Origin: Desulfobacterales bacterium
GTDB lineage: Bacteria > Desulfobacterota > Desulfobacteria > Desulfobacterales > JAFDCJ01
Direction of reading: 5' to 3'
NCBI GenBank assembly: GCA_020345785.1
Contig: CP070771.1
Span: forward strand, 1,312,272 to 1,318,705
Length of the DNA stretch: 6,434 nucleotides
This document shows positions 1 to 6,059 of the stretch, piece after piece (within the stretch, counting starts at the first letter, position 1; each line of letters begins with the position of its first letter). The position numbers and the translations under genes are program-made. The notes under the pieces were generated by a model. That model was not told the DNA's origin and did not search any database. It worked only from the letters and a program-made list of their open reading frames with translations.

Positions 1-1
1 T

Positions 2-523
2 TTCGTTCGCACATATGTTTATCCCTGGGCAGGGGATCCGCCGGGGCCGCTTACAAATGCAACGGATGTGGCTGCTTATACGACGTACTGGGCTTGGGGT
101 GAAGGAAAAGTTACGAATGTCTATACCCCTTATCCCGGGGGCAGTGGAGAGACCTACATGGATCCTGCCGCTTTGAATTTGGGCCGCGGGCAATATACGC
201 GATATTGGCCGAACGTCCAAAACAATGAAACAAGTGCGACATTTGGAGGCGGAGGTTTAGGCAGATATGACGATTGCCCGTTTCTGGATTATGATGACCA
301 TTGGATGGACATTGATGTCCCGGTGCTTTCCTTTAACGGTGAGCTTACCTGCGAAGGCGGTTGCGAGGGCAAGAGTATTGAATACACGCTGAACAATTTG
401 GCAACCGGCGATGTGACGATTATTTACCTGCCGAATTATGGTCACCTGGACGTGTACTATGGGACACATTCTCGCGAAGATATGAAAGAGCCCATGCTCG
501 AATGGATGAACGCCAGACAATAA
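2..523 (+). CDS. Alpha/beta hydrolase, C-terminal part (5' end outside the window)
   Basis: The frame is open from the first complete codon at base 2 to a TAA at 521-523, giving 173 visible residues; a GTG at 68 lies in frame but is not a convincing start because coding sequence continues upstream of it. Near the C-terminus there is a core strand, DIDVPVLSFNGE, followed about 35 residues later by a strand and the motif YGHLDVYYG, then an acidic helix ending EPMLEWMNARQ. This is the usual end of an alpha/beta hydrolase, in which the His of the GH motif (fragment residue 148) completes a Ser-Asp/Glu-His triad. The nucleophile elbow (G-x-S-x-G) must lie upstream, outside the window, so substrate class cannot be judged. 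Cys residues in a CEGGC motif sit between the last two core strands and could form a disulfide if the protein is exported. The fold is likely; the exact function is unknown. Confidence 0.75.
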   Translation, partial: FVRTYVYPWAGDPPGPLTNATDVAAYTTYWAWGEGKVTNVYTPYPGGSGETYMDPAALNLGRGQYTRYWPNVQNNETSATFGGGGLGRYDDCPFLDYDDHWMDIDVPVLSFNGELTCEGGCEGKSIEYTLNNLATGDVTIIYLPNYGHLDVYYGTHSREDMKEPMLEWMNARQ

Positions 524-531
524 TAATCAGA

Positions 532-566
532 AAGGCAGGGCCGGCGAGACCCCGCCTTCTTGCTTA
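532..566 (+). terminator. Possible weak terminator after the alpha/beta hydrolase gene
   Basis: Arms AAGGCAGGG (532-540) and CCCCGCCTT (550-558) pair over nine positions with one A/C mismatch around a 9-nt loop. They begin 8 bases after the stop codon. The following bases are only moderately T-rich, so efficiency is doubtful. Confidence 0.4.
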
Positions 567-601
567 TTGGAGTCTTAAAAGTGAATTCTTTGCATTTTAT
601 G

Positions 602-618
602 ATCCGCCGGAGGCGGAT
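602..618. repeat. Inverted repeat with GGA loop
   Basis: ATCCGCC and GGCGGAT form a perfect 7-bp stem around the loop GGA. It is the first of three hairpins in the spacer between two convergent genes. A hairpin of the same build (7-bp stem, GGA loop, different stem sequence) occurs at 6060-6076. This could be a REP-like dispersed element; copy number cannot be known from one window. Confidence 0.5.
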
Positions 619-646
619 TTCAGCACGAAACCACGGAATTTAGAAT

Positions 647-667
647 GCGCAGCGCCGGCGCTTGCGC
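647..667. repeat. GC-rich palindrome
   Basis: AGCGCCGGCGCT (651-662) is a perfect 12-base palindrome, flanked by GCGC on the left (647-650) and, after one extra T, by GCGC on the right (664-667). The whole can fold into a strong hairpin with a single bulge. It is the second structured element of the 524-799 spacer. Confidence 0.5.
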
Positions 668-699
668 AGCGTGGGCACCGCATGAGCACGAAATTTGTT

Positions 700-739
700 T
701 TTCCCTTTTTCGTGTTTTCGTTCTTTCGCACTTTCGTGA
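700..739. repeat. Short tandem octamer repeat, TTTCGNNN type
   Basis: Four units of TTTCGNNN start at exact 8-base spacing (708, 716, 724, 732). A degenerate fifth unit, TTTCCCTT, lies just before at 700-707. Upstream, AGCACGAAA occurs twice (622-630 and 685-693), and its CACGAAA core is the reverse complement of the TTTCGTG found in units 1 and 4, so the array could fold back on these copies. No protein can be assigned across it. It looks like a non-coding repeat in the convergent spacer. Confidence 0.5.
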
Positions 740-757
740 TAAATTTATTTTTGGTTC

Positions 758-771
758 CCCGATAAATCGGG
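758..771. repeat. Inverted repeat CCCGAT/ATCGGG
   Basis: CCCGAT (758-763) and ATCGGG (766-771) pair perfectly around two bases. It lies about 30 bases beyond the stop of the minus-strand gene ending at 800. On neither strand is it followed by a clean T-run, so a role as intrinsic terminator is possible but weak. Confidence 0.4.
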
Positions 772-799
772 ATTTCCGTTTCACTCCAACCGGCAAAAA

Positions 800-1669
800 T
801 CAAAGCCCCGGGTCGAGGATGAGGTTGAGCGCAGTTTCTTCAAGCCACTTTTGTAAGGTCGGAGTTTGGCCGGCGGCGGTTTCGGCGGCAAAACGCATTA
901 TTCGGCGACGCTCCGTTTCGCTGAGCCAGGCGTAGGAATTTTCCCAAAGCCCCTGCAGGCGGCTGCCGGCGTCATTTTCCACGGCGATCAGCGTTTTTAT
1001 CGGCTGAAGCGTTTTCAGCAAAAAGGCGACGGCCATCTTGCGCTGCGGCGCAAGCGCGCGGATCGCATCCCATACACTCTGCTCATCACGGGTGTCTGCG
1101 ATCATATGTTCGAGCAGAGCGATTTGTCCGGACTCAAATCCGGCTTCGGCAAGCTTGCGGACCACCTCGGCATCTTTAAGAGCGATCGAAATCAGGTACA
1201 CAAGCTGCTGCAGCAATGGCATGTCAAATCCCACTGTGTGGGCTTCTGCGATAAGATGACGGGAATAGCGAAAGGTATAAAATTCCCGCCTGCCGTGCAA
1301 TATCGCGTGAGCGAGCTCGTGCTGCACTGCTCCCTGGACAACGATCCCGGAAAGACTCTTTATTTGTTCGGAGCAAATGTGAATGCGTGGATACCCTCTC
1401 CAGGCTTCGTGGGTTGCAATGAATTCTGCCTCGCCTTCGCCGGCTATCCCCAGCGCTTCTTTTTCTTGCCGAAAGAACAAGCGCAGCTCATCAATCAGAT
1501 GGTAGATCCGAATCGACAGCAGCTTCGGTGCTGATTCACCGGACAGGCAGCCGAGGATCTCCTCGGCCCATGAATGAATCTGTTCAGCCAATTTGCGGTC
1601 GGTATTTTCCCGGCAATATATTTCGATGGGGATCTGCATGCGTGAGAAAAATTCATTTAAGGAAGACAA
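800..1669 (-). CDS. Uncharacterised HExxH (zinc-metallopeptidase-like) protein
   Basis: A 289-residue protein with no signal peptide or membrane segment that I can see. Residues 117-121 read HELAH within a hydrophobic helix (VVQGAVQHELAHAILHGRR), the classic zincin signature: two His bind zinc and Glu is the catalytic base. A third ligand is not certain; helix 157-172 carries KDAE (165-168) and residues 139-144 carry an E-A-H motif, either of which could supply the downstream Glu/Asp/His. The N-terminal 110 residues and the helical C-terminal 100 residues match no family I recognise. The longest frame begins with TTG at 1669; an ATG at 1637-1639 (residue 11) is an equally plausible start, and neither has a strong ribosome binding site. 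The gene is downstream of, and on the same strand as, the PilZ-fusion gene, about 156 bases away. Coding status is well supported by length and by the protein-like composition; the function is inferred from one motif. Confidence 0.75.
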   Translation of the reverse strand: MSSLNEFFSRMQIPIEIYCRENTDRKLAEQIHSWAEEILGCLSGESAPKLLSIRIYHLIDELRLFFRQEKEALGIAGEGEAEFIATHEAWRGYPRIHICSEQIKSLSGIVVQGAVQHELAHAILHGRREFYTFRYSRHLIAEAHTVGFDMPLLQQLVYLISIALKDAEVVRKLAEAGFESGQIALLEHMIADTRDEQSVWDAIRALAPQRKMAVAFLLKTLQPIKTLIAVENDAGSRLQGLWENSYAWLSETERRRIMRFAAETAAGQTPTLQKWLEETALNLILDPGL

Positions 1670-1696
1670 ATGAGAGATTGGAAAAATTATGCTGCT

Positions 1697-1709
1697 TCAG
1701 ACTGTCTGA
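1697..1709. promoter_or_regulatory. Perfect palindrome upstream of the HExxH gene, possible operator
   Basis: TCAGACTGTCTGA is a perfect 13-base palindrome with a single central base. It lies 27 bases upstream of the TTG start of the minus-strand metallopeptidase-like gene and overlaps a TGATCA hexamer at 1707-1712. Its position suits a repressor site, but no regulator is encoded beside it. The rest of the 156-base spacer (1670-1825) holds no gene that I can support. Confidence 0.25.
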
Positions 1710-1825
1710 TCAAAACCCAAGTTGGGCAGCTTCCGAGATTGAAGGCGGTATTTCGCTGATTTCAATGCAGAGCACGGTGAAGCCAAAAAATCAGCCCAAC
1801 ACGTCCCCAATGCCGTCTATGGGCT

Positions 1826-2686
1826 CTATCGCGTGAAAACATCCGGTTGAATGAATTCGACACCAAGCCCAAAAGAAGAAATGGTCCCGCCATCGTCTTC
1901 CAATTCCTTACACCAACGTACGATTGAGGTCAGTTTTTTGGATGCATTGGGAAAAACGGGTTTGTCAAATTTGATGATGATCTTTGTTCCCGGCTTGAGC
2001 GCTACCTCTGTTTCAAAATACATGCCGTCATTGCTAAAATTATTCATTTGGGCATATATCCAGTACCCGCCGACCTTGTCTTCGAGAATGGCTGTGGCCT
2101 TCAATGGGTAGCGGGTGCCGTTCCGAAATTCAGTTTCATAATATGTTTCAGAAAAATCTTCCTCAAAAAAAACGGTCGCGTTGCCTGATATGATGCTGTT
2201 GCCTCGAATCGATCCCAACCGGTAACTATCGTTTTCGACCGGTTTAGAACGTTTACGTACGAAGTTGCCTTCGCAGACAGGACATCCATACCCCTTAATT
2301 CTGTTTTTAATCGTATCTTTCCATTCATGGCTATTCACGCATACCCACCAAACTTTTTTAAGGTGGTCAGAAAATACATTGCGTGGAGTCAGCGCACCGT
2401 TCTTCGTCGGATGCCAGTCTCTGATCAGATCCGGATTTGTCGTTGCCAGATGCCCGGAGTCGTTTTTTTTCCCCTTGTGACAGAAAGGACACCCGCTCCC
2501 TCTGCTTCGGCTGTATACAGCCGCCTCCCAGTCATGGCCGGCACCGCATATCCACCAGATCTTCTTGCCTGAGCCGGGCGTCAGGTCGCCGGGCTTCACG
2601 CCGATATTTTTGGTGGGATGCCACTCTTTGACAAGAGTTGGGTGAGTCACCAAAAGGTTGTAGTGGGGGGTTGCCTTGGGCATCAT
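1826..2686 (-). CDS. Tandem treble-clef zinc-ribbon (DUF4379-type) protein with C-terminal PilZ domain
   Basis: A 286-residue protein in three parts. Residues about 14-70 and 83-139 are two copies of a module with the pattern P-x-L-x-x-(D/E)-WHPTKN ... K-(K/x)-WW-x-C-x3-H-(D/E)-W ... GCPxC. Zinc ligands are C47, H51, C66, C69 in copy 1 and C116, H120, C135, C138 in copy 2. This matches the 'probable zinc-ribbon' family DUF4379 (Pfam PF14311), elsewhere linked to Vsr-like endonuclease domains and suspected to bind nucleic acid. After a linker (140-185), residues about 186-283 look like a PilZ domain: RxxxR at R188-R192 and NxSxxG at N216-G221, the two motifs that bind cyclic di-GMP. The fusion suggests a nucleic-acid or protein binding module controlled by cyclic di-GMP; that role is inference. 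Two ATGs stand in tandem at the start (2684-2686 and 2681-2683) with no strong ribosome binding site. The gene stands alone, with the HExxH gene downstream on the same strand. Confidence 0.88.
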   Translation of the reverse strand: MMPKATPHYNLLVTHPTLVKEWHPTKNIGVKPGDLTPGSGKKIWWICGAGHDWEAAVYSRSRGSGCPFCHKGKKNDSGHLATTNPDLIRDWHPTKNGALTPRNVFSDHLKKVWWVCVNSHEWKDTIKNRIKGYGCPVCEGNFVRKRSKPVENDSYRLGSIRGNSIISGNATVFFEEDFSETYYETEFRNGTRYPLKATAILEDKVGGYWIYAQMNNFSNDGMYFETEVALKPGTKIIIKFDKPVFPNASKKLTSIVRWCKELEDDGGTISSFGLGVEFIQPDVFTR

Positions 2687-2990
2687 TGACCCATAAATAA
2701 TTTAATTTGAGGTGATGGTTACAGCAGTTGAGCATATTTCAACAGCATTTATTCTATGAACCGTTTTTACAAAACAAGTCAAGTTAAATTTGTAATGAGG
2801 ATGACCTTGAGAAAGCCGCAGAAAATGCAATTCCCTGATATTCCAGGCAGATCAACTCGACCCTATCTCGAAAAACAGGCTGTTTTCTGATTCATACGCG
2901 GCTTATAACAAAGTTGTTTGAGGCTTGAATCTAGCGAAGTCTCCAAAATAAATGAAAGGGATACAGGATATCCCCATAACTTGTTCAATC
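2687..2990. other. Intergenic region, no gene found
   Basis: This 304-base AT-rich stretch separates the ABM gene from the PilZ-fusion gene, both on the minus strand, and must contain the promoter of the latter. On the minus strand a TTGACT hexamer (good -35 match) lies near 2776-2781, but the nearest -10-like TAGAAT is 20 bases away, so I do not call a promoter. AAAACAG/CTGTTTT around 2873-2888 can form a weak AT-rich hairpin about 100 bases past the ABM stop. A 31-codon plus-strand frame (2795-2890) has no ribosome binding site and is not called. Confidence 0.5.
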
Positions 2991-3299
2991 TCAGCCCCAT
3001 CCCTGCTCATCGGGAAATATGTTTGTGTACTTCACGGCACTGCGGGGTTCGGCCATCATGTCGGCTACCGTATCACGCCATTTCTGATAGTGGGCGGCCT
3101 CTTTGTGCCGGGCAGGATCATCAGATGTGCGGTATACTTCCACCAAAACAAAGCGGGAGGGATCATCCTTTTGTTGAATGACGTCAAATCTGGCAACACC
3201 GGGTTCCTTAACGCTCTCCCGTGCATTTTGAATGCTGGCAGCTTTGAAGTCCTCGATGTTCTGGGGTTTTACATGCACAAAAACATGAACGATAAACAT
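2991..3299 (-). CDS. Antibiotic biosynthesis monooxygenase (ABM) domain protein, LsrG-like
   Basis: A 102-residue single-domain protein of the ABM family (PF03992), a dimeric ferredoxin-like alpha/beta barrel. Features seen are an N-terminal strand ([10 protein letters not shown]), a helix, then EPGVARFDV (32-40), SRFVLVEVY (48-56), and HKEAAHY (65-71), in the same order and spacing as LsrG, the E. coli phospho-AI-2 isomerase, whose matching segments are EEGNLRFDV, SRFYIYEAY and HKTTPHY. The frame is open upstream to 3368, but ATG 3297-3299 is chosen because AAGGAGG lies 6 bases before it and the extra 23 residues resemble nothing. Family members are cofactor-free monooxygenases or isomerases acting on small quinone-like or carbonyl compounds, or on AI-2. 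No lsr transport or kinase genes are visible, so an AI-2 role is unproven. It is divergent from the EthD and MBL genes, which suggests shared control. Confidence 0.9.
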   Translation of the reverse strand: MFIVHVFVHVKPQNIEDFKAASIQNARESVKEPGVARFDVIQQKDDPSRFVLVEVYRTSDDPARHKEAAHYQKWRDTVADMMAEPRSAVKYTNIFPDEQGWG

Positions 3300-3561
3300 C
3301 ACCAACCTCCTTCCGGTTACAAGGCACGGCAAAAAAATGAGTATTGATTGTGTACCCCATAATTGCATAAATTAAGATATATACTTTAGAAAAACTCCGT
3401 GACATCCTGTGGCCTCACTGTCAAGAGAAAATTCAAAGCAAAACGAGCCGCGATATGATAAGTAAGCAATCCTGTCCCGGAGGACCAAGTTTTCAATCTC
3501 AGAATAAACCCAAAATCTTTGATCAGAAAAAATTGATGGAAAGGAAAGGAGAGAGAGTGCA
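3300..3561. promoter_or_regulatory. Divergent control region between the ABM and EthD genes
   Basis: This 262-base non-coding stretch must carry promoters in both directions. Its centre (about 3355-3392) is very AT-rich and contains an inverted repeat TAATT-GCATA-AATTA (3360-3374), a near-palindrome TAAGATAT/ATACTTTA (3373-3388), a CATAAT (3358-3363) and a TATACT (3380-3385) resembling -10 hexamers. None has a matching -35 at correct spacing on the plus strand, so no exact promoter is assigned. At its right end AAGGAG (3546-3551) is the ribosome binding site of the EthD gene. Confidence 0.4.
3306..3312 (-). promoter_or_regulatory. Strong ribosome binding site that fixes the ABM start
   Basis: On the minus strand AAGGAGG is followed by six bases (TTGGTG) and ATG. 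It decides for the start at 3299 against the longer frame beginning at 3368. Confidence 0.85.
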
Positions 3562-3873
3562 ATGTATAAAGTCAGCGTTATGTATCCGAATCAAAAAGAT
3601 GCCCGGTTCGATTTTAACTATTATCAAACAAAACATATGGATCTCGTAAAAAAGCACTTGCAGCCTTTCGGTCTCATAAAAACAGATGTGGATAAGGGTA
3701 TTTCCGGCGGTGGTGATCAGCCGGCACCATATGTCTGCATTGGAAATCTCTATTTTGAATCCCGGGATGGCTACGACAAAGGAATCGCGGAGGCAGGGCC
3801 AATATTGCGTGGGGATATTTCCAATTTTACCGATATCACGCCGGTTCGGCAAATCAGCGAGATACTTGACTGA
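3562..3873 (+). CDS. EthD family protein
   Basis: A 103-residue protein of the EthD family (PF07110), a dimeric alpha/beta barrel fold related to ABM. It begins MYKVSVMYPN, continues with a family-like segment ARFDFNYYQTKHMDLVKKHL (residues 14-33, with conserved Tyr and H25), a Gly-rich loop GISGGGDQPAPYVCIG (46-61), and ends with NFTDITPVRQISEIL, where IxPVxQISE is typical. AAGGAG lies 10 bases before the ATG. EthD was first described in the ethyl-tert-butyl-ether degradation locus of Rhodococcus, but its biochemical role is poorly defined and most bacterial members are unassigned. The length is complete for the family. The MBL hydrolase gene follows after 87 bases with no terminator between, so the two are probably one transcript. 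Confidence 0.9.
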   Translation: MYKVSVMYPNQKDARFDFNYYQTKHMDLVKKHLQPFGLIKTDVDKGISGGGDQPAPYVCIGNLYFESRDGYDKGIAEAGPILRGDISNFTDITPVRQISEILD

Positions 3874-3960
3874 TTTCGGGATAAGAATGAATGCAAAAAG
3901 GGGCAACCTCAATTTGCAATCCAACATGGCAGGGCACAATTAAGTTTCCAAGGAAGGACT

Positions 3961-4566
3961 ATGATGATCATCAAACAGATCCCGGTCGGATACATGGACA
4001 ATTTCTGCTACATCGTCGGCTGCGAAAACACTCGCAAGGCCCTGGTGATCGACCCTGGCCCGGATATAGAAATGATTTTGTCAGAGGCAGATGCAAAAAA
4101 CCTCGAAATCATAACCATCGTCAATACCCACGGTCACAGCGACCATACCGCCGGCAATGCCGCTTTAAAGAAACGAACGGGGGCAAGGGTTGTCATCCAT
4201 GGGCTCGATGGCGACAGATATCCCGATGCCGATGTTTTTTTGAGTAATGAAAAAAAACTGCAGGTGGGTGATTTAACCTTTGATGTGATCCACACTCCCG
4301 GCCATAGCCCCGGTGGTATCTGCCTGCATGCGCGGGGGAACCTTTTCACAGGCGATACTTTGTTTGTCGGTGACAGCGGTCGCACCGACCTGGCCGGCGG
4401 TGACCGGCCCATGCTGGGTAAATCCATCCGCCGCCTGATGGAACTGCCGGACCATACCGTCGTCTGGCCGGGCCATAACTACGGTCCCACACCGTCGTCA
4501 ACTATCGGCTGGGAAAAGCACAACAATGTCAACGCGAAGGAATATGGCTACTACGTGGCAAACTGA
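3961..4566 (+). CDS. MBL-fold metallo-hydrolase, glyoxalase II-like
   Basis: A 201-residue metallo-beta-lactamase-fold enzyme with a complete two-metal site: THGHSDH (H57, H59, D61, H62), TPGHSPG (H115), GDTLF (D132) and PGHNYGP (H172). This, with SGRTDLAGGD at 139-148, places it with small glyoxalase II-like or YcbL-like hydrolases, which cleave thioesters such as hydroxyacyl-glutathione; the glutathione-binding C-terminal domain of classical glyoxalase II is absent, so the substrate may be another thioester or ester. A persulfide dioxygenase is less likely because that group uses a mononuclear iron site. AAGGAAGG (3950-3957) precedes two tandem ATGs; the second (3964) has the better spacing, so the protein may be one residue shorter. 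The enzyme is cytoplasmic: no signal peptide is seen. It lies downstream of the EthD gene in the same direction and converges with the HDOD gene 43 bases on, with no obvious terminator in that gap. Confidence 0.9.
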   Translation: MMIIKQIPVGYMDNFCYIVGCENTRKALVIDPGPDIEMILSEADAKNLEIITIVNTHGHSDHTAGNAALKKRTGARVVIHGLDGDRYPDADVFLSNEKKLQVGDLTFDVIHTPGHSPGGICLHARGNLFTGDTLFVGDSGRTDLAGGDRPMLGKSIRRLMELPDHTVVWPGHNYGPTPSSTIGWEKHNNVNAKEYGYYVAN

Positions 4567-4609
4567 AAATCCCAGATACGATGTCACTGTAATCACCGGT
4601 AAGATTCTT

Positions 4610-5488
4610 TCAATCAAAGGTTAGGGTGTCGGATAATTTTTTCATCCAGCCGTGCGCCTTTTCAGCAAATACATCATATTGCTCAGACTTAATGCCTAAT
4701 CGGTTGAGTACCGAAGGAGACGGAACGCTATGCTGCGCTTCAGCCGAATCTCTGTCGCTATTGAATTGACACAATAGGTTGGCCAGATAGACTATTTCCG
4801 GGTGCAGATTTGAATTCTTTATACCTTCCGGATAGTGATGCCACCGAACCGCGTTAATAAGATCATCGGGAAATTGCCAGTTGCTCAAAATGAGCGCACC
4901 AATTTCAGCATGATCCGTTCCAAGGGCATCTTTTTCGGCGATAACAAACGGCACACCCTTGTCAACAAGGTCCTTGATTTTTGGCAGCTTCGCTTTAACA
5001 AACTCTCCTAAGACCAATTTCCCCAGATCATGCAGCAGAGCCGGCGTAAAAAAGTCACTGGTTTCAGCCAACTTCCGATTTTTTGCTAAAGCCTCCGCGG
5101 TAGTTGAGACGGCGATCGAATGGAGCCAGAGTTCTCCAGGGGACAGTCCGTAACCTTCTACCGCCGTATCCATGGTTTTGTTCACACAGGCGCCAACTGC
5201 AATCTGGGCAAACCGCTTGACCCCCAATAAGACAACTGCATGTTTTAAAGTGCTGACTTTAGTGGGTATGCCAAAATAGGCCGAATTAGCCAATCTGAGA
5301 ACATTTGCGGCAAGTCCCGGATCGTGACGCAAAATTCTCACGATTTCATCAGTCGATACATCCTCTTCTGTGAGCAGGGCCATGAGCTTAATTCCTGCTT
5401 TAGGCATGTTCGGAAATCTGGACACTTTCTGAATAATCTTATCCGGTATATCATTATTGGTCTGTTTGCTGTTACCTGAAACGGCCAT
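4610..5488 (-). CDS. HDOD domain signalling protein
   Basis: A 292-residue protein consisting almost wholly of an HDOD domain (PF08668), a relative of HD phosphohydrolases. Recognisable pieces, in order: FPNMPKAGIKLMALL (25-39), HDPGLAANVLRLANSAYFG (55-73), the LxLLGVKR-like segment VVLLGVKRFAQIAV (85-98), LWLHSIAVS (120-128), LLHDLGKLVLG (151-161, with the HD dyad H153-D154), DHAEIGALILSNWQFPDDL (192-210) and RWHHYPE (215-221). The HD dyad and H217-H218 are kept, so metal binding is possible, though many HDOD proteins have no shown enzyme activity. Members act in signalling, stress or cell-cycle control, often beside chemotaxis or cyclic di-GMP genes; here the gene is solitary with no fused receiver or GGDEF domain. 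ATG at 5486-5488 is preceded by AAAGG at suitable distance. A plausible promoter lies at 5556-5583. Confidence 0.93.
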   Translation of the reverse strand: MAVSGNSKQTNNDIPDKIIQKVSRFPNMPKAGIKLMALLTEEDVSTDEIVRILRHDPGLAANVLRLANSAYFGIPTKVSTLKHAVVLLGVKRFAQIAVGACVNKTMDTAVEGYGLSPGELWLHSIAVSTTAEALAKNRKLAETSDFFTPALLHDLGKLVLGEFVKAKLPKIKDLVDKGVPFVIAEKDALGTDHAEIGALILSNWQFPDDLINAVRWHHYPEGIKNSNLHPEIVYLANLLCQFNSDRDSAEAQHSVPSPSVLNRLGIKSEQYDVFAEKAHGWMKKLSDTLTFD

Positions 5489-5555
5489 ATCAACCTTTTC
5501 CCATCCGTACCCGCGGGATAATCATCGAACCTGGATACGGTCATTCGTTTTGCTT

Positions 5556-5583
5556 GATATACTAAAATTTCATTTAATTTCAA
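5556..5583 (-). promoter_or_regulatory. Probable sigma-70-type promoter of the HDOD gene
   Basis: On the minus strand TTGAAA (5578-5583, five of six matches to the -35 consensus) and TATATC (5556-5561, four of six to the -10) are separated by 16 bases. The site is about 68 bases before the HDOD start codon, in an AT-rich stretch. A CCCGCGGG palindrome (5510-5517) lies between promoter and gene and could be an operator. Confidence 0.35.
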
Positions 5584-5994
5584 TTATTTGGTAAAATAAG
5601 AAGTTTTCCGTCGGCAACGCGTGCTTGGGGGCAGATGTTTTATTATAACATACTTATGAGGGATTTCAATTTGTGGTTCTATGTCCGGCGCTGTACGGTA
5701 GATTTTACCAAGGATTGACACCATGTTGGAGCCTCTTTCTATTTCCTCCGAATTCTTGGCGACCTTCAGCAGCCGAGACTTAAGATGTATCCTTGGCCCG
5801 CCCGCTAATGGGTGATCCTAAGGTCTCTTCTATTATACCCTCTTCAAGCTTTGAATCCCTGTCTCAAACGTGAAAATAGAACGGACGCACCCATCATTGC
5901 CCACGCTGAACCTCAGCCTCATCCCAGTGCCAAGTGGCCGAATGCCCCACACATGTTGTGGTTTCTTTTTCCTTGACTCACATGGGGTGCTTCT
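5584..5994 (-). other. Interrupted open frame, possible gene remnant or small ORF
   Basis: One minus-strand frame is open for 53 codons (5994-5836), has three stops within six codons (5835-5818), then is open again for 77 codons to a TAA at 5584-5586. The second part reads like a protein: GGPRIHLKSRLLKV, KNSEEIERGSN, YRTAPDIEPQIEIP, HKYVIIKHLPP. Within it an ATG at 5722-5724 would give a 46-residue peptide; AAGAGG stands 7 bases before it, and a perfect TATAAT (5832-5837) lies about 110 bases upstream but without a matching -35. I recognise no family. Options are a decayed gene, a small gene (5584-5724), or a conserved non-coding repeat that happens to be open. Plus-strand frames over the same bases look less protein-like. 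Confidence 0.25.
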
Positions 5995-6059
5995 CTATAT
6001 TCGTTGCCTGGAAAAGCAAGTTCTTATCAATTTATTTTTTTCCAGAGGGCGTCAACGAC

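Noticed and set aside
700..739. A CRISPR array.
   Set aside because: Units are only 8 bases with no spacers, and no cas gene is present.
502..765. An 87-codon plus-strand frame across the spacer after the hydrolase.
   Set aside because: It overlaps the end of the hydrolase gene and translates the hairpins and octamer repeat into a low-complexity Phe-rich tail.
866..1534. A 222-codon plus-strand open frame.
   Set aside because: It lies wholly antisense to the HExxH gene, which has the more protein-like translation and a zincin motif; this frame shows no motif or ribosome binding site.
2795..2890. A 31-codon plus-strand frame starting at ATG 2795.
   Set aside because: There is no ribosome binding site, no recognisable sequence, and its length is expected by chance.
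2991..3299. Naming the ABM gene lsrG.
   Set aside because: Similarity to LsrG is clear in spacing, but no lsr operon genes are present and ABM proteins of many functions share this pattern.
3300..3368. Upstream extension of the ABM protein by 23 residues.
   Set aside because: AAGGAGG stands 6 bases before the internal ATG at 3299, and family members start at this point.
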